NCBI RefSeq assembly: GCF_039523175.1
Contig: NZ_BAAAEU010000024.1
Span: 248,001-312,000 of the forward strand
Direction of reading: 5' to 3'
Length of the DNA: 64,000 bases
Source of the DNA: Dokdonella_A soli
GTDB lineage: Bacteria; Pseudomonadota; Gammaproteobacteria; Xanthomonadales; Rhodanobacteraceae
Part shown: piece after piece, positions 43,925 to 52,358 of the stretch
Layout: every line of letters begins with the position of its first letter
Numbering within the stretch: the stretch's first letter is position 1
Made by a program: the position numbers and the translations under genes
Notes under the pieces: generated by a model
Told to the model about the DNA's origin: nothing
The model's database searches: none
What the model saw: only the letters and a program-made list of their open reading frames with translations

Positions 43925-46258
43925 GTTTCAATCCGCGCCCGCTTCGAGTGAAGCGGGCAACGCACCAAGCGACGCACCAACCCAGGGGGATGGTGTTTCA
44001 ATCCGCGCCCGCTTCGAGTGAAGCGGGCGACCATCAATCGGATGACCACGACGGCGTCTGTGTTGTTTCAATCCGCGCCCGCTTCGAGTGAAGCGGGCGA
44101 CGTTTTTTGCCTTGCCCTCGATGCCGATCGACTTGTTTCAATCCGCGCCCGCTTCGAGTGAAGCGGGCGACAACGATGGTACGCATGGGGGCGCGGACTG
44201 AATTGTTTCAATCCGCGCCCGCTTCGAGTGAAGCGGGCGACCGCTTCGGACCCCACCCGTAATCTGTCCTGAATTGTTTCAATCCGCGCCCGCTTCGAGT
44301 GAAGCGGGCGACGGCCCGGACGGCCAGCCGATCACACGCATCGACAAGTTTCAATCCGCGCCCGCTTCGAGTGAAGCGGGCGACCACAGCAGCCCCAGCG
44401 CTAACGCTTGCGCTTCCGGTTTCAATCCGCGCCCGCTTCGAGTGAAGCGGGCGACAGCTTCCGATCGTGACCAGAGGCCTCCCATTCGCGGTTTCAATCC
44501 GCGCCCGCTTCGAGTGAAGCGGGCGACCTGCACAAGCTGATGGCGCTGGTCCCGCTGACCGAGGTTTCAATCCGCGCCCGCTTCGAGTGAAGCGGGCGAC
44601 ACGAGTGCATCGCGCGCTATCCGCCGCGGCTGCAGTTTCAATCCGCGCCCGCTTCGAGTGAAGCGGGCGACCCGGCTCGATCGATACAACCGCGAGCCCG
44701 TGAGTTTGTTTCAATCCGCGCCCGCTTCGAGTGAAGCGGGCGACTGTCCAACGGCATCGCTTTCAACTGCTCCAGCGGCAAGTTTCAATCCGCGCCCGCT
44801 TCGAGTGAAGCGGGCGACAAATGAGCGATGAGAAACCGGACAAGCCGAACCCGTTTCAATCCGCGCCCGCTTCGAGTGAAGCGGGCGACTCTCGTACTCG
44901 CGCGTGTGCGACGGGCCAGCGATGTTTCAATCCGTGCCCGCTTCGAGTGAAGCGGGCGACCGGCAAGGCCCACGTGCGTGCGGTGGTCGACCTGATGTTT
45001 CAATCCGCGCCCGCTTCGAGTGAAGCGGGCGACTGCATAGCAGCCAGCCGACCATCAACCGAATCATGTTTCAATCCGCGCCCGCTTCGAGTGAAGCGGG
45101 CGACTCAACTGATTCCACTGCTCGCGCGTCAACGGCGCGTTTCAATCCGCGCCCGCTTCGAGTGAAGCGGGCGACCGTGACGGGGTCCATGCTCTTCTCT
45201 CCAGCGGATGTTTCAATCCGCGCCCGCTTCGAGTGAAGCGGGCGACAGGCGATCAACGCTGAGATTGTGGCGTTGCTGGACAAGTTTCAATCCGCGCCCG
45301 CTTCGAGTGAAGCGGGCGACCCGGAGCGGATGTCTCGACCGGTACGGACATCCTGTTTCAATCCGCGCCCGCTTCGAGTGAAGCGGGCGACTGTCCAACG
45401 GCATCGCTTTCAACTGCTCCAGCGGCAAGTTTCAATCCGCGCCCGCTTCGAGTGAAGCGGGCGACAAATGAGCGATGAGAAACCGGACAAGCCGAACCCG
45501 TTTCAATCCGCGCCCGCTTCGAGTGAAGCGGGCGACAGCCAGTACGAACTGTCCGGGTCGTGGTAGTGCATGTTTCAATCCGCGCCCGCTTCGAGTGAAG
45601 CGGGCGACTATCAATGAGGCCAGTAAGGGGGTTGTCCATTAGGGTTTCAATCCGCGCCCGCTTCGAGTGAAGCGGGCGACGATGATCGACATGTGGTTCT
45701 GCCAAGGCCATGTGCTGTTTCAATCCGCGCCCGCTTCGAGTGAAGCGGGCGACCCGACCTCGACAGAGCCCCATGCTGGTTGAGGAGAGTTTCAATCCGC
45801 GCCCGCTTCGAGTGAAGCGGGCGACAAGGAATGGTCGCCATTGGCTAACAGCAAGCAAGAGGTTTCAATCCGCGCCCGCTTCGAGTGAAGCGGGGGACCC
45901 GGGCCGTAGCACGCGGCCACCGCCGCGTCCTCTGGTTTCAATCCGCGCCCGCTTCGAGTGAAGCGGGCGACCCCCAACCATCTGGAAGCCAACCTCAAGA
46001 TGGTGGTTTCAATCCGCGCCCGCTTCGAGTGAAGCGGGCGACTCTGCCGATACCAGCGGCGCTGCTGCTCCGGCGTGTTTCAATCCGCGCCCGCTTCGAG
46101 TGAAGCGGGCGACGTGGCGATCCCGCACAGGCCGAGCCGGCCTTGGCGGTTTCAATCCGCGCCCGCTTCGAGTGAAGCGGGCGACCTCGATCGGCCGTTC
46201 GTTCACGACCAATATCAAGTCGTTTCAATCCGCGCCCGCTTCGAGTGAAGCGGGCGAC
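43925..46258 (-). CRISPR. Type I-C CRISPR array, 33 repeats and 32 spacers
   Basis: The repeats are 37 nt and the spacers 33-37 nt. On the plus strand each repeat starts gtttcaatccgcgcccgctt and ends gtgaagcgggcgac. Read on the minus strand, the direction of the cas genes, it ends with an 11-nt cggattgaaac tag as expected for Cas5-processed type I-C crRNA. The repeat forms a 10-bp stem with loop actc. Variants are the last repeat (43925-43961, ends gcaac), 44924-44960 (tccgtgcc) and 45862-45898 (cggggga). Spacers at 44745-44781 and 44819-44852 recur exactly at 45392-45428 and 45466-45499, leaving 30 different spacers. The degenerate repeat lies at the end far from cas, as expected for the old end. 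Confidence 0.99.
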
Positions 46259-46444
46259 GCCGCCAGCGCAACGTATTGTGCAGGAGGGCATTTGCGTCCC
46301 TCTTGCGCGAACGTACTGATGGCTGTGACATTGTCAGGTCGAGACTCGCACCCATGCAACTCATAAGTGCCTGTACGAACTGGATCTTCCGGCAATCGCG
46401 AAAGGTACGGGATTTTCGGTATCGCTCGGGGTTCGCGCAGGTTG
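46259..46444 (-). promoter_or_regulatory. CRISPR leader between cas2 and the array
   Basis: The 186-nt non-coding stretch joins the cas2 stop to the newest repeat. In type I-C loci this is the leader, which holds the array promoter and the site for spacer integration. An inverted pair gagggcatttgcgtccctc lies at about 46284-46302. No clear -10/-35 pair was identified by eye. Confidence 0.8.
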
Positions 46445-46735
46445 TCAGACGACCAGCGGGGCATCGAAGTCGACGGCGCGGAAGTTGCCGTATTCCTTGA
46501 CGTGGATGTCGACCGGCTCGGTGAGGCGATAGAAGCGCAGGCAATCTTGCGAAAGGTCAATGATGTCCAGCAGGCTGCGCTCGAGCGTCTCCAGTTGCAA
46601 CGGGTCGACACGGCATTCGAACACGGATTTCTGCACCCGCTGGCCGACGCCTTCACAGGCACGTGCGACACGCCGCAGCCGGCGACGACCTTCACGCGTC
46701 TCCGTGGAAACGTCATAGCAGACGATGATCAGCAT
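46445..46735 (-). CDS. cas2: CRISPR-associated Cas2
   Basis: The product has 96 residues. It begins MLIIVCYDVSTETREGRRRL, with the Asp of the ferredoxin-like metal site, and continues with GVGQRVQKSVFECRVD, the classic Cas2 motif. It is a structural half of the Cas1-Cas2 integrase that inserts new spacers at the leader. It is the last cas gene, 3 nt after cas1, next to the leader. Confidence 0.97.
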   Translation of the reverse strand: MLIIVCYDVSTETREGRRRLRRVARACEGVGQRVQKSVFECRVDPLQLETLERSLLDIIDLSQDCLRFYRLTEPVDIHVKEYGNFRAVDFDAPLVV

Positions 46736-46738
46736 CGG

Positions 46739-47782
46739 TCACCTCGCGATGAAGGGCAGATAGGCTTCCATTTCGCCACGCAGTGTGCGGGCGAGCAGGC
46801 GCGCCTGGATCTGCGGCAGCAGGCCGAGCGGGACTTCCGATTCGAGCAGCGGATGCATGAGCGTTTCCTTCTTCCTCTCCTGCCAAGCGATGCTCACGGT
46901 TCGGCGCGCGTCGTCCGCCATCAGCACGCCGCCGCCTTCGGTCGTGCGGAAATCGCTCGCCTTCAATTGGCCGCGATTGATCAGCGTCAAGGCCATGCGA
47001 TCGGCCGCAATCGCCCGGAACTCCTCGACCAGATCGAGCGCCAGCGCCGGACGCCCTGGCCGCAGCACGTGCAGGAATCCGATCTGTGGATCGAGTCCCA
47101 CTGTTTCCAATGCGCTGCGGCAATCGTGCACGAGCAGCGTGTAGAGAAACGACAGCAACGCGTTGAAGGCATCACGCGGTGGACGCCGGCTGCGTCCGTC
47201 GATCGCAAAATCGGCCCTTGCATCGATGCGGATCAGGCGATTGAGCGCCGCGAAATAGGTGCGGGCGGCCTCCCCCTCGACCCCGCGCAACGCATCCATT
47301 TCCTGGGCGACGCCGACCGCGCGCAACGAAGCATCGAACTTCGCCACCGCTGCATCGAGTGCACTCCGATCGTCGTCGGCCTTCGCCTCGCGAGCCCCGC
47401 GCAGCAGCACGGTGCGGCTGTTGCGCAATTTTCCGGCAAGGATGTTGCGGGACAAGGCGAGCGTCCTGTCCGGACTGCTGTTGGCATCATGCTGCGCGCG
47501 ACGCAACAGCACGTTGCCGCTCACCGGGCCCTCGACGCGCGCGCGAAAACGGCCGCTTCGACTCAACAGCGTGACGCTGACGCCGGACTCCGCGCAGCGG
47601 CTGAGGAGTGCCGGCGACAGCATGACATCATCGCCGAGTGTAACGATGCCGCCGAGGTGATGCAGCGGCACGCGCAGCCGGGTTTCGCGCTCGACCTCGA
47701 TGCGCACCGTGTCGTTGTCGAGACGCAGATAGCTGCCCTCGGTCATCACGTATAGCGTGTTCAGCAGGGTCCAGGCACTCAT
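46739..47782 (-). CDS. cas1: CRISPR-associated Cas1 (type I-C)
   Basis: The product has 347 residues. It begins LLNTLYVMTEGSYLRLDNDT as Cas1c proteins do. NALLSFLYTLLVHDCRSALE, DPQIGFLHVLRPGRPALALD, LVEEFRAIAADRMALTLIN carry the Glu/His/Asp integrase residues (E in YTLLVHDCRSALE and LDLVEEFR, H in GFLH). The start overlaps the cas4 stop by 4 nt. It catalyses spacer integration with Cas2; Cas4 selects and trims prespacers. Confidence 0.97.
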   Translation of the reverse strand: MSAWTLLNTLYVMTEGSYLRLDNDTVRIEVERETRLRVPLHHLGGIVTLGDDVMLSPALLSRCAESGVSVTLLSRSGRFRARVEGPVSGNVLLRRAQHDANSSPDRTLALSRNILAGKLRNSRTVLLRGAREAKADDDRSALDAAVAKFDASLRAVGVAQEMDALRGVEGEAARTYFAALNRLIRIDARADFAIDGRSRRPPRDAFNALLSFLYTLLVHDCRSALETVGLDPQIGFLHVLRPGRPALALDLVEEFRAIAADRMALTLINRGQLKASDFRTTEGGGVLMADDARRTVSIAWQERKKETLMHPLLESEVPLGLLPQIQARLLARTLRGEMEAYLPFIAR

Positions 47783-48390
47783 GTTTCAAACAGTTGATCG
47801 AGCAGTGTGTGATAGCGCGTTTTGGCGGCGACGACCTTGGGCTGGCACAGGTCGATCAGCGAGCAGTTGCGGCAGCGGGCGTCGTTGACCGGCGCGGGCA
47901 ACGCCGGCGACGACAGGAGATCGCGTACGGCTCCTGCGGCGGCTTCGACCGCGCCGCGCAGCGCGGTGTCGATCGCGACCTCGCGGCGCCGGCGCGAACT
48001 GAAGTGGAAGATCGCACCGGCCAGAACCGGTCTGCCGGTCATTTCCTCGAGGCACAGCGCCTGCGCGGCGAGTTGCAGGTCGTCGTGGCGATGCTGGCGT
48101 CGCGGCCCATGCTTGTATTCGACCGGATAGGCCGAGCCATCCGCCTCGAACTCGACCAGATCGGCCTTGCCGATCAATCCCAGCCGGTCGCTCCACAACG
48201 GCATCGCACGCTCGATGCGCACGGTCCCTGAACGTTCCGCGCCGGGTTCATCGACGACGGCGTGCACGGCGTGACCACGCGCCGTGTGCACGTTGTCGGC
48301 GAACACCTGCTCGACATGGATCAGCGCGCACTGGCGCGGGCAATAGCTCCAGTGCTGGAGGGCGGAAATGGGAATGGCGTCATCCGACAT
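47779..48390 (-). CDS. cas4: CRISPR-associated Cas4 exonuclease (type I-C)
   Basis: The product has 203 residues from ATG 48390 (MSDDAIPISALQHWSYCPRQ). The iron-sulfur cluster cysteines are visible as one in SYCPRQC near the N-terminus and three in CRNCSLIDLC near the C-terminus. The RecB-like nuclease residues are in VEYKHGPRRQHRHDDLQLAA. Cas4 sets spacer length, orientation and PAM choice. Its start lies 11 nt inside the preceding DUF5615 gene, so the toxin-like gene and cas4 are translationally coupled. Confidence 0.96.
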   Translation of the reverse strand: MSDDAIPISALQHWSYCPRQCALIHVEQVFADNVHTARGHAVHAVVDEPGAERSGTVRIERAMPLWSDRLGLIGKADLVEFEADGSAYPVEYKHGPRRQHRHDDLQLAAQALCLEEMTGRPVLAGAIFHFSSRRRREVAIDTALRGAVEAAAGAVRDLLSSPALPAPVNDARCRNCSLIDLCQPKVVAAKTRYHTLLDQLFET

Positions 48391-48754
48391 GATCTGGCGG
48401 CAGCGGACGAACACGGATACCCGCCCTGCGCCCGACGGCGACGAACAGCCGCTGATCACCGAACCGATCGAGGATCGCAGCGATCATCTCGGCAGGTTCG
48501 TCAGGGCGCGTCGGAACGAGACGCAGATACAGGACGCCCCACGGCGCGGCGGAACCCTGCCGGAAGATCAAGTCGCCGTAATCCCTGTCGTAGGTGACCA
48601 GCCAGCGGCCTTGCTCGCGAGCCAGCGCCAGAACTTCCCTGTCCGTTGCGCTTGGAAAGAGTTCCGCGACCGCCGCCACATCGAACCCGCGCCGGCGCAG
48701 ATCCAGCACCGTAAGTCGCGCAATGTTCTCGTCCGCAAGCAGCCGAGCTGGCAT
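48380..48754 (-). CDS. DUF5615 family PIN-like protein, putative toxin embedded in the cas operon
   Basis: The product has 124 residues. RLLADENIARLTVLDLRRRG is the DUF5615 opening with the acidic pair of the PIN-like fold. ATDREVLALAREQGRWLVTY followed by DRDYGDLIF supplies the other conserved acidic residues. This family (COG4634) is linked by comparative genomics to DUF433 antitoxins as a toxin, presumably a ribonuclease. It lies between cas7 and cas4, 3 nt after the DUF433 gene, and overlaps the cas4 start by 11 nt. It has no known role in CRISPR function; the position suggests a guardian or addiction role, which is inference. Confidence 0.88.
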   Translation of the reverse strand: MPARLLADENIARLTVLDLRRRGFDVAAVAELFPSATDREVLALAREQGRWLVTYDRDYGDLIFRQGSAAPWGVLYLRLVPTRPDEPAEMIAAILDRFGDQRLFVAVGRRAGIRVRPLPPDHVG

Positions 48755-48757
48755 ACC

Positions 48758-48997
48758 TCAGGCAGCCAGCTTGCCGGCAATCACGAAGCCTTCCTCCGCG
48801 ATCATCTCCGCAGCAAGCGCGAACAACGCCTGCAAATCCTCGCGCGCGAGTTGCGGATAGGACTCCAACACCTGCTGCTCGCTCCACCCAGCACCAAACA
48901 GACCCATCAGGAACTCCACGGACAGACGGGTCCCCTTGATGCGCGGCTTGCCGAACACGACGTCGGGATCCACAGCGATTCTGTCTCTCCAGTCCAT
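48758..48997 (-). CDS. DUF433 family protein, putative antitoxin embedded in the cas operon
   Basis: The product has 79 residues from ATG 48997, which has a gaggag ribosome site. MDWRDRIAVDPDVVFGKPRI, KGTRLSVEFLMGLFGAGWSE, and LESYPQLAREDLQALFALAA are the DUF433 (COG2442) helix-turn-helix-like pattern. Such proteins are typically encoded just before a DUF5615 PIN-like toxin, as here. It begins 26 nt after the cas7 stop, within the continuous run of minus-strand cas genes. Confidence 0.88.
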   Translation of the reverse strand: MDWRDRIAVDPDVVFGKPRIKGTRLSVEFLMGLFGAGWSEQQVLESYPQLAREDLQALFALAAEMIAEEGFVIAGKLAA

Positions 48998-49023
48998 CGC
49001 GATTCTCCTCGAACTATTTCGCC

Positions 49024-49908
49024 TCAACCGATCCTGCGATGCAGTGTAACGCCGTTCGGGAGGTTTACGGCATCGACCGCGACATCGTAGTCGGCGAACG
49101 AACGCGGCGCGACGACGCCGTCCTTGGCGCGGACGTCGATGCGCTCGAACAGCGCGTGGGCGGGGGCATTGCCGAGCGCGCTCGCATGCTCGAATACGTA
49201 AAGACCCCTCGTCGACATGATCCCGCGTGCCGCGGAGCGGTCGTGTTCGAACATGCCGGCAAGCGCTTCCCAGAGCAGACTGAGATCGTCATCCGAGAAG
49301 CCGGTTTGCTTGGCGAGATGGGCCGACACGAAGCCGTGCGCGAGATAGAGGCCATATGGGACGGTGAACTTGCGGCCCATCGTGCGGTTGTCGCCGCCCT
49401 GCTTCTCGGCTTCCGCCTCGGTGGCGACGGCCATGCGCGTGATCGAGTGTTCGAGCTGCACGATCGGATCGATCGAGCGGCCGAATGTGAGCTGGACCGG
49501 GCCGCGCACCTGGCCGCAGTTGACGCCGGTCGACATTACCGCGCCGAATGTGCGGACGTCGAAGAAGTTCCTGCACATCCAGGCACGTGCCTCGTCGACC
49601 TTGTCGCCGCCCTTGCGCTTCTTGTCGTCGCCCTTCAGCGCGCCCACGGCTCCGATGCCGATGTAGGCACGCTCGTGCTGCTTGTTGAGCACGGCCTTTT
49701 CCTTGACATAGATCTCGAACGGCGGCTGCTCGCTCTTGGCGATGCCGACGTAATTGCGCACTTTGCGCTTCAGGCAAACATCGGTGACAAGGCCATGGCC
49801 CGACTCGGCATCCAGGCGCGGCAGGTTGCCGGCGTCCGGGTCACCGTTCGGGTTGCCATCCTGCACGTCGAACAGCAGTGCGAAGTCGTAGCGCTTGTCG
49901 AGGCTCAT
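49024..49908 (-). CDS. cas7: CRISPR-associated Cas7 (Csd2, type I-C)
   Basis: The product has 294 residues from ATG 49908. MSLDKRYDFALLFDVQDGNP, NGDPDAGNLPRLD, RNYVGIAKSEQPPFEIYVKE, and FFDVRTFGAVMSTGVNCGQV are the Csd2 hallmarks. Cas7 forms the backbone along the crRNA in the Cascade complex. The frame is open upstream, but that part overlaps cas8c. The start overlaps the cas8c stop in an ATGA arrangement. The DUF433-DUF5615 pair follows instead of the usual cas4. Confidence 0.96.
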   Translation of the reverse strand: MSLDKRYDFALLFDVQDGNPNGDPDAGNLPRLDAESGHGLVTDVCLKRKVRNYVGIAKSEQPPFEIYVKEKAVLNKQHERAYIGIGAVGALKGDDKKRKGGDKVDEARAWMCRNFFDVRTFGAVMSTGVNCGQVRGPVQLTFGRSIDPIVQLEHSITRMAVATEAEAEKQGGDNRTMGRKFTVPYGLYLAHGFVSAHLAKQTGFSDDDLSLLWEALAGMFEHDRSAARGIMSTRGLYVFEHASALGNAPAHALFERIDVRAKDGVVAPRSFADYDVAVDAVNLPNGVTLHRRIG

Positions 49909-51668
49909 TCCATTTCTCCCTGGTTGGTCGCATCCGTTGCCGCGGTGGCATCGGGCTGGCTTTTCGAGGCAAAGAAGTCCTGTTGCTGATGGTAGTAGCC
50001 GATCGCGAACACGCCCTGCTCGGTCAGGCTCAGGCGCGGCGGAATGGCACTCAGGCCACCGAATATCTCGCCGAGCAGCTTCTCGAACCACACGACGAGT
50101 CCGGGTTTGTCGATCTTCGCGAGGTGATGGTTCTTCAGCTTCAGCAGAATCGGAAAGACGCTCGCCGGCGCACTGCTCGCGGCACCGTAGTAGCGTTCGC
50201 GGATCGTCGCGTTGATGCCGGGCTGGGCGACACCCTGAATGCGTTCCAGCGCGGCGAACAGACGGCCGAGGCGATAGGCCGGAACGGTATTGTTCCTGTC
50301 GAGGCTCACGGACAACTCCTTGGCGGACAGCCGGTTGTGACGGATCAAGCGGTTCAGCGACGCCTTGAGGATCGCGGCGCGGGGGTAGTTGACGGTCTGC
50401 TCGGCGCGGATGCGGCGCACTGCGGCCTGCAACAGCGTCGCCGGGTACGGCGCTCCGCAAAGGATCGCGCGCATGGTGTCGCCGGCCAGATCGGGCGGGA
50501 CGTTCTCAGCCTTGTTCTGCACGGCGATCGAGGTCAGCAGGCGGAATAGCGACAGATACGGTTTCTCGAACGCCGGCTTGGCGAGATCAAGATCGTCGAA
50601 ATGCGCGCGGATGCGCAGTGCGAGTTCGCCGACCGGCGCGATCTGCCAGAAGCGCACCGCGATGCGCGCCGCGTTCGGCGCCAGGCCGAGCACGCAGAAC
50701 CGCGCCGGCGCATCGTCGTTGATGTAAACGCCCGTTTCGGTCGCGCGGTACAGATGCCGCACTGCATCGGCGCCGCGATCCGGATCGTCCTTCTCGGTCT
50801 CGCCGAACAGCGCCGCGAAATCCTGTTGGAAGTCCGAGTGCTGCACATCCGCGGCCCAGAACACGGTCGACGCATCGCCGACCTGCATGCGCTGCGGCGA
50901 GCCCTTGCGCAGCAGATGATTCAGCGCGGTCGTGTAGGCGAAGGCCGCGCGCTGGCCGACCGGAGCGTTGTAGCTTTGTTCCTTGCCGAACGAATTGAAC
51001 GCGGCCAAATTGAACGAGACAATGTTCGCGCCCGCGGTCTGTGCACCCCAGACGTTCTTGATCGCCGGATGCAGGCGCGCGATACCATCTGCTTCGCCCC
51101 GCACGAGACAGAAGCCCGGCTCTTTCGACGTCTCCGCATCGGCAGACCGGATCGCATCGACGACTCCGCTGCGCTGACACACCAGCGTATCCGAAGAGTC
51201 CGTCGCCAGGCGAAACGAGATGAACGGATTCGTCCCCGTGAGCTCGCTCCACAATGGATCGGCCTGCAATGGCGCCAGGTCCAGCACGGCAAGGAATGCT
51301 CGCACGGCAAGCAGACCGGCATCCTCACTGTGCGCGAGCGCATCGAGCCGCGCCTTGAACGCGGTATGTTGTTCGGCGACCCGCTTGGGCTTGCCACCCT
51401 CGCGCATGACGCCGAGCACGTACTCGGGCGTATCCCAGAGCAGGTTCGCCGCGACGCCGACTGAGCGCTTGACGGCCTGCGTGACCAGGAATGCACGCGT
51501 GGCTTTCTTCTTGCCATCGATCCGACGCGTATCGTCGATCTGCACGAAGCCGCCCGCCTCATCCAGCACGAGGACGAATGGAATCTCCTTGCTCTCAAAT
51601 CCATCCGGCGCCAGCTCGCCACTGCCGCTCTTGCGCTCGTAATAGTTGCAGAGTGCCTGCAGGATCAT
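49905..51668 (-). CDS. cas8c: CRISPR-associated Cas8c (Csd1, type I-C)
   Basis: The product has 587 residues. It begins MILQALCNYYERKSGSGELA, the standard Csd1 start, and continues with KRSVGVAANLLWDTPEYVLG, FNLAAFNSFGKEQSYNAPVG and AYTTALNHLLRKGSPQRMQV. Cas8c is the large Cascade subunit that reads the PAM; in many I-C systems the gene also encodes an internal small subunit (Cas11c) from a downstream start. It overlaps cas5 by 4 nt. Confidence 0.97.
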   Translation of the reverse strand: MILQALCNYYERKSGSGELAPDGFESKEIPFVLVLDEAGGFVQIDDTRRIDGKKKATRAFLVTQAVKRSVGVAANLLWDTPEYVLGVMREGGKPKRVAEQHTAFKARLDALAHSEDAGLLAVRAFLAVLDLAPLQADPLWSELTGTNPFISFRLATDSSDTLVCQRSGVVDAIRSADAETSKEPGFCLVRGEADGIARLHPAIKNVWGAQTAGANIVSFNLAAFNSFGKEQSYNAPVGQRAAFAYTTALNHLLRKGSPQRMQVGDASTVFWAADVQHSDFQQDFAALFGETEKDDPDRGADAVRHLYRATETGVYINDDAPARFCVLGLAPNAARIAVRFWQIAPVGELALRIRAHFDDLDLAKPAFEKPYLSLFRLLTSIAVQNKAENVPPDLAGDTMRAILCGAPYPATLLQAAVRRIRAEQTVNYPRAAILKASLNRLIRHNRLSAKELSVSLDRNNTVPAYRLGRLFAALERIQGVAQPGINATIRERYYGAASSAPASVFPILLKLKNHHLAKIDKPGLVVWFEKLLGEIFGGLSAIPPRLSLTEQGVFAIGYYHQQQDFFASKSQPDATAATDATNQGEME

Positions 51669-52348
51669 CCGCGCACCTCCTCGCTGTCACGCGCGGGCAC
51701 GGCGATCACGCCGCGACGCAGTTTTGCACGGAAGAACAACGGCTTCGGATCGGCGTAGGGCGGCTTGCCGAAGTCGAGGTCATACAGCATCCAGCCGAGA
51801 TCGCGCTCGCCCGCTAGTTCGGGTGGCGGCACGAACGGCTCCGCTTTCACATCGAGCAGGCGGAAGCGGCAGGAGAACTCACGTGTGCCGAGATACGGCT
51901 GGTTGAAGCACTGGCCCTGCACGGTGCGGCGCTCGAACATCGCGGCGAACTTCGCCGGCGTGTCGCCCTCGCCGGCCTTATCGGTCATCTCGAAGCGCCC
52001 ATGCAGGCGATAACGCACGTCACGCAGGAACAGACCGGCGCGCTGCTGGCGGTTGTCCTCGATGTTCAGCGCGAGCGTGCCGCCGGAGTTCATCACGCTC
52101 TTGACCGTGCCCATCGGCACCACGGCGCTCACTTCATTGCGGCGCACCGAGATCCAGCGGATCGGCTCGCAGACCTCGATACGCGAAACCTGCCAACGGA
52201 TCGCCGGCTTCCAGAGGATCGCCTCGAAGATCGCGCGCGCGGCGGATGGCGTGATCGCGTCATAACTGACGCGCTCGACCTTCATTTCGGGGCGGGTGAA
52301 ACAGGCGTAGGGGCCCGAGACCTCGATGCAAAATCCCTGCTGTATCAT
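51665..52348 (-). CDS. cas5: CRISPR-associated Cas5 (Cas5d/Csd5-type crRNA endonuclease)
   Basis: The product has 227 residues from ATG 52348. MIQQGFCIEVSGPYACFTRP, EMKVERVSYDAITPSAARAI, FEAILWKPAIRWQVSRIEVC and REFSCRFRL match Cas5d. In type I-C systems Cas5 replaces Cas6 and cuts the repeat RNA below the stem, leaving an 11-nt 5' tag, consistent with the repeat structure here. No cas6 is present. It starts 10 nt after the cas3 stop. Confidence 0.96.
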   Translation of the reverse strand: MIQQGFCIEVSGPYACFTRPEMKVERVSYDAITPSAARAIFEAILWKPAIRWQVSRIEVCEPIRWISVRRNEVSAVVPMGTVKSVMNSGGTLALNIEDNRQQRAGLFLRDVRYRLHGRFEMTDKAGEGDTPAKFAAMFERRTVQGQCFNQPYLGTREFSCRFRLLDVKAEPFVPPPELAGERDLGWMLYDLDFGKPPYADPKPLFFRAKLRRGVIAVPARDSEEVRG

Positions 52349-52358
52349 GCGCGCTCCT

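Noticed and set aside
44208..46291. Many open frames across the CRISPR array, with repeated RPLHSKRARIET-like or NPRPLRVKRAT-like peptides
   Set aside because: They are only translations of the 37-nt repeat and its spacers.
46276..46500. Possible small gene in the CRISPR leader
   Set aside because: It spans the leader and the antisense of cas2, has no ribosome site and no recognisable motif.
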